Assembly: GCA_002350105.1 (NCBI GenBank) | Contig: DEDT01000039.1 | Coordinates: 91,543-123,662, forward strand | DNA from: Selenomonadaceae bacterium UBA2897 | Lineage (GTDB): Bacteria > Bacillota > Negativicutes > Selenomonadales > Selenomonadaceae | Direction of reading: 5' to 3' | Length of the DNA: 32,120 nucleotides | In this document: positions 5,157-13,484 of the stretch, one piece after another | How positions within the stretch are numbered: position 1 is the stretch's first letter | How the letters are laid out: each line of letters starts with the position of its first letter | Made by a program: the position numbers and the translations under genes | The notes under the pieces: model-generated | The model's database searches: none | Seen by the model: only the letters and a program-made list of their open reading frames with translations | What the model was told of the DNA's origin: nothing

Positions 5157-6860
5157 TTAGAAGCAGTAGGTGAAGGATGCGAGGGCGATGTCGTCGTAGC
5201 GGTCGAAGTGGCCGTTGTTGGTGTTAGAGGCATCGTAGCTGGCATTCGCATCGAACGGCTTCAGACGATAGAAGGAGAAGTCGAGGTTCGTATTGGTCGC
5301 GAGCATGTAGCTCCAGCCAATACCCCAGCCGCGGACACCATTGCCCCAGCGGTTGTCTTCACCGCCCCAGTTGCTGTTGCCGCCGGCGATGTCGAGGCGA
5401 TGGCCCCACTTCTGCGAGTCGATGGAGGCATTGCCGAGCGCGTAGTAGTCAAAGCGCAGGTTCCACGAACCTGGCTTACGCCAGTTGCAGGTACCGTAGG
5501 TCAAACGCGTCCAGAAGCCCTTCTTATCGAGGTCGCCACCGGCCTGATTCTTGCCATTAATGTTGTTGTACAGTCCCTCAGCAAGCAGATTGACTTTGTT
5601 GGAAATCTGGGAATTAAATCCTAGCGCATACTGATTAAACTTGTAGTCTTTATCGTACCAGTTTTCTTTCGTGGTCGTCTTAGCGGTATATGCTTCTTTT
5701 ACACCAGTATTGGTGCTTGTACTCGTATCTATAGAGAAGCTAGAATTACTATTAACATCCCAGCCTTTCCACGTACCGCCTTCCTGCCAAAAACTACCAT
5801 TGGATTTATGCCAAGTACCGGAACCGGATTCTTTCACCCAAGGACTGTTACTGTCTGAAAGAGCATACCCATGCTCGACCGTAGTTTCATACTTGGTCTC
5901 AGCAGCACTCAAGGTACTATTCGTATGCATCGTGCCAAACGTGAACTGCGTGGCAGGGCTGGCCTGATATTTCACATTCGTAAAGTAGGCCCACATCGTG
6001 GTATCGTGCCAGCCTTCCGCGGCGAGATCACCATAACCAGCCATGATGTTCACTTTCGGGCCGAACTGATGCGAAACGGCAAAACCATCGACGGGGTTAT
6101 CCCACCAGACGCCACCCTGGCCGACACTCACGGGGATACGGCCGACGGAAACACGCGTGCCCTTGTTATCCCAGTTGAAGGCAGCTTTATCAAGGCGGAA
6201 CGAGCTCTGGTTCTTGTAGCTGACATCCCAGTCGTTGTAGTTCGCATGGGCTCTATCAGACGTAGAATACTCTGCGCCCTTGTGTTCGTCCGTGCTGTCC
6301 TCATATTTAATGCGGGCATCTACGGTGACATTCTTCACCGGCTCCGCCCACATGCCAAGGCGCATACGTTTCTCCCACTGGCGCTCCTTGCCTGTCTGCG
6401 GATTATTCCAATAGGTATTGGGGTGCGTCATTTTGCCGTTCTTGTTCTGGAAATAGCGCAGACGCGTATCACCGTACCACTTAAAGCTGGACTGGCCTTT
6501 TTTCAGTGCAGCCACATCCTGCTCAAGCCCCGTCAGACGAGCGTCCATATCTTTCAGCTCCGCCTTGAACTCGCGCGTCAGCTTTTTGATGGCCCCCTTA
6601 TCCTTCATGCCAACGCTGCCATATTTCTGCGCCGCCTTGGCGACGATTTCGGCCATTTCGTAGCGGTTCATGAGTTTGTCACCGCCGAACGTGCCGTCGC
6701 CGTAGCCCTCCACGACGCCGTCTTTGACGAGCATGTTCACGGCGTCATAGGCCCAGTGGCCCTGCGGCATGTCCTTGAACGGGTTCTGCGCGGCGAAGGC
6801 CGGCGTTGCCGTCAGCGTGGTGGCTGCCAGGACGGCAGCGACGAGTGCTTTTTTCTTCAT
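5157..6860 (-). CDS. SLH-domain outer-membrane porin (OmpM-like)
   Basis: The 567-residue protein starts at the ATG behind AGGAGG that gives a classic signal peptide (MKKKALVAAVLAATTLTATPAFA). An SLH domain follows (about 25-85, NPFKDMPQGHWAYDAV...DGVVEGYGDGTFGG), then a short coiled coil (about 95-125) and a beta-barrel ending SFTYCF with terminal Phe. In Negativicutes the SLH domain of such porins binds polyamine-bearing peptidoglycan and the barrel lets solutes through the outer membrane. Only 140 nt separate it from the upstream PTS gene, with no clear terminator between, so the two are probably co-transcribed and the porin may admit galacto-oligosaccharides. Residues of about 300-410 are AT-richer and Ser/Thr-rich, as in a variable surface loop. 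Confidence 0.92.
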   Translation of the reverse strand: MKKKALVAAVLAATTLTATPAFAAQNPFKDMPQGHWAYDAVNMLVKDGVVEGYGDGTFGGDKLMNRYEMAEIVAKAAQKYGSVGMKDKGAIKKLTREFKAELKDMDARLTGLEQDVAALKKGQSSFKWYGDTRLRYFQNKNGKMTHPNTYWNNPQTGKERQWEKRMRLGMWAEPVKNVTVDARIKYEDSTDEHKGAEYSTSDRAHANYNDWDVSYKNQSSFRLDKAAFNWDNKGTRVSVGRIPVSVGQGGVWWDNPVDGFAVSHQFGPKVNIMAGYGDLAAEGWHDTTMWAYFTNVKYQASPATQFTFGTMHTNSTLSAAETKYETTVEHGYALSDSNSPWVKESGSGTWHKSNGSFWQEGGTWKGWDVNSNSSFSIDTSTSTNTGVKEAYTAKTTTKENWYDKDYKFNQYALGFNSQISNKVNLLAEGLYNNINGKNQAGGDLDKKGFWTRLTYGTCNWRKPGSWNLRFDYYALGNASIDSQKWGHRLDIAGGNSNWGGEDNRWGNGVRGWGIGWSYMLATNTNLDFSFYRLKPFDANASYDASNTNNGHFDRYDDIALASFTYCF

Positions 6861-7000
6861 TGTCCTAAATCCTCCTACTACTTCTCTCTGCGAGGTCCCC
6901 TGATCTCGCTTTTTGTGGGTGGCAGGGTTTGCACGTTGTTTCCTTGTTGCCAATGTGTGTGCCTGCCTATATGGTGAACAGTTAGCCTGTTACCAACGAT

Positions 7001-8782
7001 TTAATCCTTGATGAGGTTCAGCGCGAAGTCGAGGGCTTTCTGGGGGTCACGGGTGAGGCCGACATATTCGCGGCCGCTCGTCGTGGCGCTCTTGACGCCC
7101 TCGGCGTTGCAGTCCTGCTGGAGCTCGTCGAACATGGAGGCCATCTGCGGCGCGAGGATGATCAGGTCGAAGTCGCTGATGAGATCCTTGTGCTGGCCGT
7201 AGGCCATGGCGATGGACTCGACGGGGACGCCGCGCTGCTTGGCACCTTTGCTGATGGCTTTGGCGAGCATGGAGCTCGTCGCACCCGAGGCGCAGAGCAC
7301 GAGCACGCGGCGTTCGGGCATATCCTCTGCCTCCGCATCACTCTGGATGGCGGCGGCGCTGGCTGCCTGTGCTACATTCGTCGATGCGTTAGCCGCTGCG
7401 GCACCTGCCATAGCGGGCTGCATCGCGATGCCTTCCTCGATGGCCTCGGCCTCTTTCTCGGCATCCTCCGGCGTAGCGGTCTCCTCATCATCAGCGGAGA
7501 TTTCGCCGTTGGCGATGGCCGTCTCACGGGCCACGAGCTGTTTATCATAGACACGGAAGAACGGATAGTACATCACGGCATCGACGACGAGCAGCAGCGG
7601 TGCGAGGATGAACGCGAGTTTCGCGAAGCCCGTGCCGATGACGAGGCCGATCGGAGCCGGCGTTGTCCAGGGCAGGATGTACAGGAACGAGTTCATGCCG
7701 AGGTTATCGACGAAAAATTTGAAAATCCAAACGTTTGCAATCGGGGTCAGGATGAACGGGAAGAACAGAACCGGGTTCAGCACGATCGGCGCGCCGAACA
7801 GGATAGGCTCGTTGACCGCGAACGTGACCGGGATGATGGATGCGCGGCCTACCGCGCGGAGCTGCTGAGATTTCGCGATGAACGCGCACATCGCGCAGAA
7901 CATGAACGTTGCGCCCGTGCCGCCGAGCGTGGCGACGAAGTAGGACGTCGGATGCGTGAGGATGTTCACGGCATGGCCGCCCGCGGAGTAAATCTGCAGG
8001 TTGGCCTCGATGTTCGCGATGTAGATCGCGGTGACGGCCGGCTCAACGATGGACGGGCCATGGATACCGACGAACCAGAACATAGCCATAGCGCCGTAGA
8101 TGATCGCGACGCCGATGTAGCCATCCGCAGCTACGAACAGCGGTTTGAAGAGCTCCAGGATCCATACGCCGAACATCATGCCCGTGAGCTGCTGGAACAC
8201 GAGGCTGCCAGCCCAGAACACGAACACGGCGACGGACAGCGGGATCAGGTCGGCGAACGTCTGCGCGATGTAGTGCGGCACCTCGTCCGGCAGCTTGATC
8301 GTGATGTTGCGGCTCACGAAGAATTTGTAGATGTTCGGGACGGAGAACGCAACGACGAACGCGGAGAGCAGGCCTTTCGTGCCCATGAACTCCGCGGCCA
8401 TGCCGCCCTCGATCGGTTTCACCGCGAGGAGCAGCAGGCAGATGATCGAGACGATCATGACGGAGACGTCGTTGATCTGGCGCAGCTTCGGCAGCTTGTT
8501 GTTGATGCTGTCGGTCAGGCTTTTCGAGATCGTGGCGACCATGAGCACCGCGAGGATACCCATGGAATAGTTGTAGGCCTGCCACAGCGGCGTGCTGACC
8601 TCTTTCGGCAGCTTGATGCCGAAGATCTCCGGCACGCTGGCAACCAGGATGAACAGTGACGAGAACAGGATGACCGGGATACAGCTGACGAAGCCGTCCC
8701 GGATTGCCCTCAGGTACTTGTTGTTGGAAACCTTCTCAAAGAAAGGTTTCATTTTCTCAACAAGCGCAATCATTTTTTCCAT
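7001..8782 (-). CDS. PTS lactose/cellobiose-family EIIBC permease
   Basis: 593 residues. The N-terminal EIIC (about 1-430) has many membrane segments and the family signatures VSNNKYLRAIRDGF and GTGATF. An Ala/Glu-rich linker (about 430-485) leads to an EIIB domain with the phosphorylated Cys497 in VLVLCASGATSSML. It imports and phosphorylates beta-galactosides, using the EIIA at 11896-12207. The C-B fusion matches LacE of lactic acid bacteria. The second Met is preferred as start because it follows the AAGGG ribosome-binding site. Substrate specificity is inferred from neighbours: GH53 products such as galactobiose or lactose. Confidence 0.9.
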   Translation of the reverse strand: MEKMIALVEKMKPFFEKVSNNKYLRAIRDGFVSCIPVILFSSLFILVASVPEIFGIKLPKEVSTPLWQAYNYSMGILAVLMVATISKSLTDSINNKLPKLRQINDVSVMIVSIICLLLLAVKPIEGGMAAEFMGTKGLLSAFVVAFSVPNIYKFFVSRNITIKLPDEVPHYIAQTFADLIPLSVAVFVFWAGSLVFQQLTGMMFGVWILELFKPLFVAADGYIGVAIIYGAMAMFWFVGIHGPSIVEPAVTAIYIANIEANLQIYSAGGHAVNILTHPTSYFVATLGGTGATFMFCAMCAFIAKSQQLRAVGRASIIPVTFAVNEPILFGAPIVLNPVLFFPFILTPIANVWIFKFFVDNLGMNSFLYILPWTTPAPIGLVIGTGFAKLAFILAPLLLVVDAVMYYPFFRVYDKQLVARETAIANGEISADDEETATPEDAEKEAEAIEEGIAMQPAMAGAAAANASTNVAQAASAAAIQSDAEAEDMPERRVLVLCASGATSSMLAKAISKGAKQRGVPVESIAMAYGQHKDLISDFDLIILAPQMASMFDELQQDCNAEGVKSATTSGREYVGLTRDPQKALDFALNLIKD

Positions 8783-8867
8783 GATACTTTTCCCTTCTTT
8801 TGCTTGTTTCGAGCCCATAGCGGAGGTCTTGGATCCTTATTTCCTCTGCTTTTCTCTTTCTGTGAAT

Positions 8868-8920
8868 AGTATACGAAAAAATCGTTTTTACGTGTTTTCA
8901 CGTTCTGAAAAGATTTTCAG
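8868..8920 (-). promoter_or_regulatory. Promoter and putative RpiR operator of the PTS-porin operon
   Basis: -10 box TATACT at 8868-8873 with no good -35. The palindrome CTGAAAAGATTTTCAG (8905-8920) is centred 39.5 nt upstream of it. An extra half-site TGTTTTCAC (8893-8901) starts 12 nt before the palindrome and overlaps the -35 region. A further TTTTCAGAAC lies at 8925-8934. Confidence 0.75.
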
Positions 8921-8940
8921 CGGGTTTTCAGAACGAAAAA

Positions 8941-8997
8941 CAGGACACCCTCAGTCTGCTTCGCAGACAGCCCCCTCAGAGAGGGGGCCAAGGAGGG
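8941..8997. repeat. REP-like palindromic element
   Basis: Two stacked hairpins, GTCTGC-TTC-GCAGAC and GCCCCCTC/GAGGGGGC. A related, inverted copy lies at 20733-20815. Elements with this layout are, to my knowledge, widespread in gut Firmicutes. It lies between GH53-2 and the PTS operon promoter and could stop transcription from the former. Confidence 0.7.
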
Positions 8998-9008
8998 AGA
9001 TATCTCCA

Positions 9009-10226
9009 TTATTGAGCATAGGCGTCGAGGACGGGGAGCTCTTTGCCGTCGAAATCGAACCAGGTCGTGTTATCGACGACGTTGACGTCCGTCGCGTGAT
9101 TCGACTCGAACTGCGCCCAGCCGGCGTCCGGCGCCTTGATCATGATGGGATCCCAGTAGATGTCGCCGATACAGCCGTGGTCGGGTACCGCCTTGAGCGC
9201 GCTGAAGAGGTCCTGCATAAAGGCCTTCTGACCCTGCTTGCTCATGTCGCTGTAGGGGCCGTTGTTCACGAGCTGACCGGGCCAGCCGTCAGAGCGCGTG
9301 CGGTTCCAGGCATAGCCCGTCTCCATGATGATGGTCTGCTTGCCATATTTCTTGTGCAGGTAGTCGCAGTATTCGGCGACCTTGTCCACCTTGACTTTGT
9401 GGAAATACGGATAGTAGGACGCGCCCATGATATCGTAGTCGATGCCGTATTTCTGGCAGTTGCCGAAGAAGGCGTCACCCTTGTCGATGTGGCCGCCGTC
9501 CGCGATGTGCAGGATGATCTTCGTCGTGGGCGAGACCTCGCGCACGGCGCGAGCGCCCGCATTCACGAGGCGCGCGTAGTTCTGCCAGCCCTCGGGCGTG
9601 TCGAGTTTCGCATAGGGATAGAGCATGCCTCCCTGCGTCTCGTTGCCGAGGGAGATGAACTCCGGCGTCATATCGTCATCCTTGAAGTCCTGCATGACGG
9701 ATTTCGTATAGTCATACGTGAGCTGCTCGAGCTTCGCGATCGCGGCTTCGCCCGTAAGACCCTTGATCTGATCCGCCCACTCGTGCGGTACGTTCTGCCG
9801 CTCGCCATTCGTCCAGTAGTCGCTGTAGTGCAGCGTGAGCTCGATGGCCATGCCGTGCTCGCGCGCCTCCCCCGCGATGCGCAGCGCGTCGCGCTCGATC
9901 ACGTAGTTCGGCGGGCAATACCATGTGCCATCGCCGCGGCCGGGGCCGGGATCGTTGTAGATGCGCACGCGCGCGATGTTCACGCCGTGATCCTTCGCGA
10001 TGTCGAGCGCATTCGCCTGTGTGCCATCCTTGCGGTAGAACTTGCCGCCCTTGCGCTCGATGTAGTGCAGCATCGAGAAGTCGCCGCCCTCATAGAACGT
10101 CGTGATCGGCGCCTGCTCCTTCGCCGCAGCCTGCGCCGCTGGCACCGCATCCACCGCCAGACAAAGATTCGCGCTGACCGCGATAGACAGCAGCCCCATG
10201 CACAGCACCTTTTTCCAATGTTTCAT
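9009..10226 (-). CDS. GH53 endo-beta-1,4-galactanase (single domain)
   Basis: 405 residues. The start chosen is the ATG with GGAGG nine nt upstream, giving a signal peptide (MKHWKKVLCMGLLSIAVSAN..., probable cleavage near residue 34). The GH53 barrel fills the rest, with acid/base Glu196 (LGNETQGGMLYP) and nucleophile Glu302 (IIMETGYAW). It lacks the accessory domains of the first GH53, so it probably works on soluble or shorter galactans. It has no RpiR-type operator; instead a strong terminator hairpin lies in its leader. Confidence 0.92.
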   Translation of the reverse strand: MKHWKKVLCMGLLSIAVSANLCLAVDAVPAAQAAAKEQAPITTFYEGGDFSMLHYIERKGGKFYRKDGTQANALDIAKDHGVNIARVRIYNDPGPGRGDGTWYCPPNYVIERDALRIAGEAREHGMAIELTLHYSDYWTNGERQNVPHEWADQIKGLTGEAAIAKLEQLTYDYTKSVMQDFKDDDMTPEFISLGNETQGGMLYPYAKLDTPEGWQNYARLVNAGARAVREVSPTTKIILHIADGGHIDKGDAFFGNCQKYGIDYDIMGASYYPYFHKVKVDKVAEYCDYLHKKYGKQTIIMETGYAWNRTRSDGWPGQLVNNGPYSDMSKQGQKAFMQDLFSALKAVPDHGCIGDIYWDPIMIKAPDAGWAQFESNHATDVNVVDNTTWFDFDGKELPVLDAYAQ

Positions 10227-10284
10227 CCTTTGTGTCCTCCTACTTGCTTTTCCCCTAACAAACATAATAAAGGCAAAACGGGGG

Positions 10285-10331
10285 CAAAAAGAAACCCCGC
10301 GCATGAACCCTAAATACATGCGCGGGGTTTC
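10285..10331 (-). terminator. Strong hairpin terminator ahead of GH53-2
   Basis: A 15-bp stem (GAAACCCCGCGCATG/CATGCGCGGGGTTTC) with T5 on the minus strand, 133 nt after the GH1 stop codon and 59 nt before the GH53-2 start. It ends the lac operon and could also attenuate a transcript from the promoter at 10369-10397. Confidence 0.85.
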
Positions 10332-10368
10332 GTTCGTCTAAATGCCTAACTACCGTTTGCCTAGGTAA

Positions 10369-10397
10369 AGTATACCATATCAACGCCTGCGCTTCAA
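10369..10397 (-). promoter_or_regulatory. Candidate promoter upstream of the hairpin
   Basis: TTGAAG-17-TATACT on the minus strand, with start expected near 10362. The transcript would meet the terminator at 10331 after about 30 nt, giving either a 75-nt RNA or an attenuated leader for GH53-2. Confidence 0.45.
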
Positions 10398-10463
10398 TAT
10401 TTCACACAAAATTCACCAAAAAATTGAGTTGTGTCACAGGCTCATATATGCCTTCAAATCCCT

Positions 10464-11885
10464 TTACTCCGGCAGGTCGAGCTCGCCGCTCTCCGCCATA
10501 TCGCGGTACCAGTAGGCGCTCTTTTTCGGGTAACGCTTCTGCGTCTCGTAGTCCACGTAGAACAGGCCGTAGCGCTTGTTGTAGCCGTTGCTCCACGAGA
10601 GCACGTCCATGAGGCTCCAGATGTAGTAGCCTTTGACTGGCACACCTTCATCGACGGCCTTGAGCAGGTACGCGAGGTGCTTGCGCACGTAGTCGATGCG
10701 CGGCGTATCGTCGATTTCGCCGTTGACGAAATCGTCCTTGTACCCCATGCCGTTCTCGGAGATATAGATCTCCTTGACCTCAGGGTAATATTTCTGGATG
10801 CGCTTCAGCTGGCGGTACATGCCCTCGGGGTAAATCGGCCAATCCCAATCCGTCGTCGGCACCTCGGGGTTCGAGACGCGCGCGCCGATGCCCTGCAGGC
10901 AGAACACGCTCGTGCCCTTCGCGCCCGTGCTGTTGTTGACGACCTTGCTCTCGCCCTCGTAGGCCTGGAGGAAGTGGCTGGAGTAATAGTTCATGCCGAG
11001 GAAGTCCATCTTCTTCGCAGCGGACTTCATGGCCTCGAAGTCCTCGGGCTCCGTCTCGAGTTTCGCGCCGTTCTTCTTGAGGATCTCGTTGATGAGCGCC
11101 ATGACCTCCGGCGTGTACTCGCCTTTGTAGCAGGCGTCCATCATGAAGCGGTTCGAAATCGCGTCGTCGAGGTCGCGCGCATGGATGTTTTCCGGCGTCG
11201 GCGTGATGGGCTCCTTGCCCTCCAGCGTGTGCACGATGCCGATGCTGCCCGGCAAGCCCATGGATTTATACATGTTCACGGCCTTCGCATGGGCGACCAT
11301 GAGGTTATGCTCGATCTGGATGGCCTTGCCGATCTGGAACGTCTCGTTCGGCGGGAAGTTGCCCGCGATGTAACCGTTCTGCGCGATGGACCAGGGCTCG
11401 TTGAACGTGGCCCATTTGCGCACGCGGTCGCCGTAGTGCTCGAAGCAGATCTGTGCAAAGTTCAGGAAGGCGTCAATCGTCGCACGGTTCAGCCAGTGGC
11501 CGTTCTTGAAGAGCGGCAGCGGCGTGTCGAAATGATGCAGCGTGACGAAAGGCTCGACGCCCTGGGCGATGCACTCGTCGATGAGCTGGTCATAGTAGGC
11601 GATGCCCTTCTGGTTCACGGGGCCGACGCCATCCGGGATGATGCGCGTCCAGGAAATGGAGATGCGGATGCCGTTGATGCCGAAGGCCTTGCAGAGGCGC
11701 AGATCCTCCTTGTACTGATGATAGAAGTCGCTGGCCGGGTCGCCGTGATAGCGGCTCCCGGGGCGGTTCAGATACTCATCCCAGGCGCAGGGGCCGCGGC
11801 CATCCTCCGCCGTCGCACCCTCGACCTGATAGGCCGCCGTGGCGCCGCCGAAGATAAAGCCTTGCGGAAAATTTTTCGTTGCCAT
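10464..11885 (-). CDS. 6-phospho-beta-galactosidase (GH1)
   Basis: 473 residues, full length for LacG. It hydrolyses imported beta-galactoside 6-phosphates to galactose-6-phosphate. Acid/base Glu163 is in TFNEPWS and nucleophile Glu377 in YISENGMGY. Ser430, Lys437 and Tyr439 in LSWSNGYNKRYG match the phosphate-binding residues of lactococcal LacG (S428, K435, Y437). It is last in the operon lacA-lacB-EIIA-GH1, 10 nt after EIIA. Confidence 0.93.
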   Translation of the reverse strand: MATKNFPQGFIFGGATAAYQVEGATAEDGRGPCAWDEYLNRPGSRYHGDPASDFYHQYKEDLRLCKAFGINGIRISISWTRIIPDGVGPVNQKGIAYYDQLIDECIAQGVEPFVTLHHFDTPLPLFKNGHWLNRATIDAFLNFAQICFEHYGDRVRKWATFNEPWSIAQNGYIAGNFPPNETFQIGKAIQIEHNLMVAHAKAVNMYKSMGLPGSIGIVHTLEGKEPITPTPENIHARDLDDAISNRFMMDACYKGEYTPEVMALINEILKKNGAKLETEPEDFEAMKSAAKKMDFLGMNYYSSHFLQAYEGESKVVNNSTGAKGTSVFCLQGIGARVSNPEVPTTDWDWPIYPEGMYRQLKRIQKYYPEVKEIYISENGMGYKDDFVNGEIDDTPRIDYVRKHLAYLLKAVDEGVPVKGYYIWSLMDVLSWSNGYNKRYGLFYVDYETQKRYPKKSAYWYRDMAESGELDLPE

Positions 11886-11895
11886 AGTGCGCTCC

Positions 11896-12207
11896 TTATT
11901 TCCGATGCTTCAGCAGGCGCTTGTCGATGTCTGAGAGCAGCATCGCCGTCATCAGATGATCCTGCGCATGCACGGTGAGGAAGCCGATCTCGATATCCTC
12001 GCCCGCAGCCTCTTTGCTGATGAGCTCCGTCTGCTGGTTGTGGGCGTTCAGGATGAGGTCGTCACCCTCCTTGACGAGCGCCGCACCTTTGTCGTAGTCG
12101 CCGTCCATGATGGCGTCGAGCGCATCGAGGTACTTCGTGCGGGCGTCACCGGAGTAGGCGACGATCTCCATCGCGATCATTGCCATATCGTCTTTCGTCA
12201 TTGCCAT
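11896..12207 (-). CDS. PTS lactose/cellobiose EIIA component
   Basis: 103 residues, as usual for LacF. The helical protein carries the phosphorylated His80 in FLTVHAQDHLM and the nearby Asp of the trimer metal site. It passes phosphate from HPr to the EIIB domain encoded at 7001-8782. The internal ATG is preferred because AGGTGA lies 5 nt upstream. EIIA and EIIBC are in separate operons here but share the same operator type. Confidence 0.92.
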   Translation of the reverse strand: MAMTKDDMAMIAMEIVAYSGDARTKYLDALDAIMDGDYDKGAALVKEGDDLILNAHNQQTELISKEAAGEDIEIGFLTVHAQDHLMTAMLLSDIDKRLLKHRK

Positions 12208-12258
12208 GTATGTCACCTTATCTTTCTAACTTTTCCCGAACTTCAGTATAGCATGAAA

Positions 12259-12774
12259 TTAATCGTGATAGTACCCTTCGGCCCAACGCTTGTTGTAGAG
12301 GTCGAAGATGTGGTCGTTCTCGATACAGTCGTTGTCCGGGATCATCTCGTCGATTTTCTTAATGAGGGCGTCGCGCTCCGGCGTCGGCTGGTATTTCGCC
12401 TTCAGGAAGGCGTCGAGGATGTACTCGATGGTGCCGATGCCGACCACGCGGCCGCCGCAGCCGATGACGTTAGCGTTGAGGTGCTCCTTCGCCGCGACCG
12501 CCGTCTGTACGTCCGTCACGCAGGCTGCGCGCACGCCTTTGACCTTCTGCGCGCCGTTGTTGATGCCGATGCCCGTGCCGCAGATGCAGACGCCCAGGTC
12601 AACCTCGCCCTTGGCGACGAGCACGCCGACCTTGCGGCCGTAGATGGGGTAATGCGTGCGGATGAAGTCGTAGGTACCCACGTCGATGACCTCATGGCCC
12701 TGCTTCTTCAGGAACTCGGCAGCTTTGATTTTGATATCCGTGACGATATGGTCACAGCCAATAGCGATTTTCAT
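12259..12774 (-). CDS. Galactose-6-phosphate isomerase subunit LacB
   Basis: 171 residues, exactly the family length, with strong similarity to streptococcal/staphylococcal LacB: MKIAIGCDHIVTD, HEVIDVGTYDF, THYPIYG, VCICGTGIGINN and the final YYHD. With LacA it forms the isomerase that turns galactose-6-phosphate into tagatose-6-phosphate (RpiB/LacAB fold, active-site Cys in CICGTG). It follows lacA by 26 nt. Confidence 0.95.
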   Translation of the reverse strand: MKIAIGCDHIVTDIKIKAAEFLKKQGHEVIDVGTYDFIRTHYPIYGRKVGVLVAKGEVDLGVCICGTGIGINNGAQKVKGVRAACVTDVQTAVAAKEHLNANVIGCGGRVVGIGTIEYILDAFLKAKYQPTPERDALIKKIDEMIPDNDCIENDHIFDLYNKRWAEGYYHD

Positions 12775-12800
12775 AATCTATTTCCTCCAGTCGTTGCAGA

Positions 12801-13223
12801 TTACAGCTCACGGTTCAGCATGTCGATGCGCACCTGATGGCGGCCGCCGTCATACTCCGTCTTGACAAAGTTCTCGGCCAGCTGGCAGGAGAGCACGTCC
12901 GCCGTGATGTTGGCGCCCAGCGCGATGATCTGCGTCGCATTGTGATGGCGCGTCATGGAGGAAGTGTAGTCCTCGTAGGTCGGCGCGCAGACGATGCCGT
13001 GGTTCTTGGAGGCGATCATGAACGGCGCCACGCCGTAGTCATCGATGACGATGCCGCGGTTCACATCATCCTCGCCCTGAATCGCATGCACGACGTTCAT
13101 CGTGGCCGTGAAAATATCGTTGTCAGAGAGGTCCTGTACCTCATAGCCCTTGTCCTCAAGGTAACCCTTGACGACATCCTTCAGGCGTGCGCCTTCCTGG
13201 TTGGCTGCAATAGCAACTTTCAT
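12801..13223 (-). CDS. Galactose-6-phosphate isomerase subunit LacA
   Basis: 140 residues starting MKVAIAANQEGARLKDVV. The family ending KTEYDGGRHQVRIDMLN matches the LacA end. It is the partner of LacB and the first gene of its operon, with AAGGA upstream of the chosen ATG. Other typical segments are GIVIDDYGVAPFMIASK and SSMTRHHNATQI. Confidence 0.94.
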   Translation of the reverse strand: MKVAIAANQEGARLKDVVKGYLEDKGYEVQDLSDNDIFTATMNVVHAIQGEDDVNRGIVIDDYGVAPFMIASKNHGIVCAPTYEDYTSSMTRHHNATQIIALGANITADVLSCQLAENFVKTEYDGGRHQVRIDMLNREL

Positions 13224-13297
13224 GTTTCTTCTTCCTTTCTGTATAAAAGGGGCGACACCCATAGCTGCCCCTCAATGGCTATCTGCTTTATGCTTTT

Positions 13298-13350
13298 ATT
13301 ATAGGGATTGCGCGGCGGGCTTTGTTTTCACAAATTGAAAATCTTTTCCG
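13298..13350 (-). promoter_or_regulatory. Promoter and putative RpiR operator of the lacAB-EIIA-GH1 operon
   Basis: -10 box TATAAT at 13298-13303, no good -35, palindrome TTGAAAATCTTTTCCG at 13335-13350 centred 39.5 nt upstream, and the extra half-site TGTTTTCAC at 13323-13331, again 12 nt before the palindrome. Confidence 0.75.
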
Positions 13351-13484
13351 CCACGCCAAAAAGACAGCCTGCCGCCACAGACTGCCTGAACGAGTGATAG
13401 GTATCGTTTTCCTTTATTCTCCTTGTCATCCATGGTACAATGACCCTAGGGAAAAGTTATTTAGGAAAAAAGGGACGATAAATC

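Noticed and set aside
4874..5251. A 125-codon minus-strand frame overlapping the porin end
   Set aside because: It is the porin 3' end read in another frame and continued through the terminator and antitoxin 4 region.
10227..10319. N-terminal extension of GH53-2 from an ATG at 10319
   Set aside because: The extension would lie in the terminator hairpin and spoil the signal peptide; the ATG at 10226 has a proper ribosome-binding site.
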